Source: Toxotes chatareus (Eukaryota; Chordata; Actinopteri; Toxotidae). From it: 64,000 nt of DNA. Location of the stretch: positions 19,226,001 to 19,290,000 of the forward strand of contig CM028889.1 of the NCBI GenBank assembly GCA_016801885.1, written 5' to 3'. Of this stretch, positions 59,470 through 64,000 are shown one piece after another; position 1 is the first letter of the stretch; each line of letters opens with the position of its first letter. The notes under the pieces were generated by a model, which did no database searches, was not told where the DNA came from, and saw nothing but the letters and a program-made list of their open reading frames with translations. The translations under genes were made by a program, and so were the position numbers.

Positions 59470-64000
<4,531 letters not shown>

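Overview
The window is vertebrate nuclear DNA, most likely from a teleost fish. It has small split exons with GT/AG junctions, AT-rich introns full of CA/TG microsatellites, and several dispersed repeats of kinds I recognise as common in teleost genomes. No bacterial, phage, plasmid or CRISPR feature is present. Only about 3.2 kb is protein-coding. I could assign four protein genes and one tRNA gene. The species cannot be named from the sequence.

Layout. (1) 483-3811, minus: six 5' exons of rab8a, a Rab small GTPase; its last exons lie off the left edge. (2) 4643-4714, minus: tRNA-His(GTG). (3) 5193-6167, plus: a complete four-exon gene for ribosomal protein eS27 (rps27 type, 84 codons). (4) 7789-28543, minus: tropomyosin tpm4, with two alternative first exons (1a at 28430-28543, 1b at 21395-21526), exons 2b and 3-8, and two alternative 3' terminal coding exons (muscle-type 9a at 8711-8793, cytoskeletal-type 9d at 7789-7871). 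(5) 28.5-46.5 kb: a gene-poor stretch with a probable 629-bp solo LTR and several possible cis-elements. (6) 46549-59469, plus: the first eight coding exons of a divergent ADAM10-like metalloprotease, covering signal peptide, prodomain, furin site and the start of the catalytic domain. The zinc-binding exon is not in the window, so the gene runs off the right edge.

What stands out. The tropomyosin / RPS27 / RAB8-family trio, with tropomyosin and RAB on one strand and RPS27 on the other, repeats the layout of the human TPM1-RPS27L-RAB8B (15q22) and TPM3-RPS27-RAB13 (1q21) blocks. The human TPM4-RAB8A block lacks an RPS27 gene, so this fish appears to keep the third ohnologue. The ADAM10-like gene near tpm4 may be a further ohnologue lost in mammals. 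The most concrete anomaly is in tpm4 exon 5, which is 70 nt long instead of the conserved 71. One G is missing, which shifts the frame of every isoform and brings a stop in exon 6. This is either an assembly or sequencing error or a real lesion, and needs checking against reads.

Regulation suggested by sequence alone: three GGAATGT (TEAD-type) sites and a GC box upstream of exon 1b; a perfect MEF2-type site inside an AT-rich inverted/tandem array in the following intron; and two identical CCTTTTAAGG (CArG/SRF-type) sites, one in intron 1 and one about 7 kb upstream of exon 1a. These fit a gene used in both muscle and cytoskeleton, but all are motif matches that could occur by chance.
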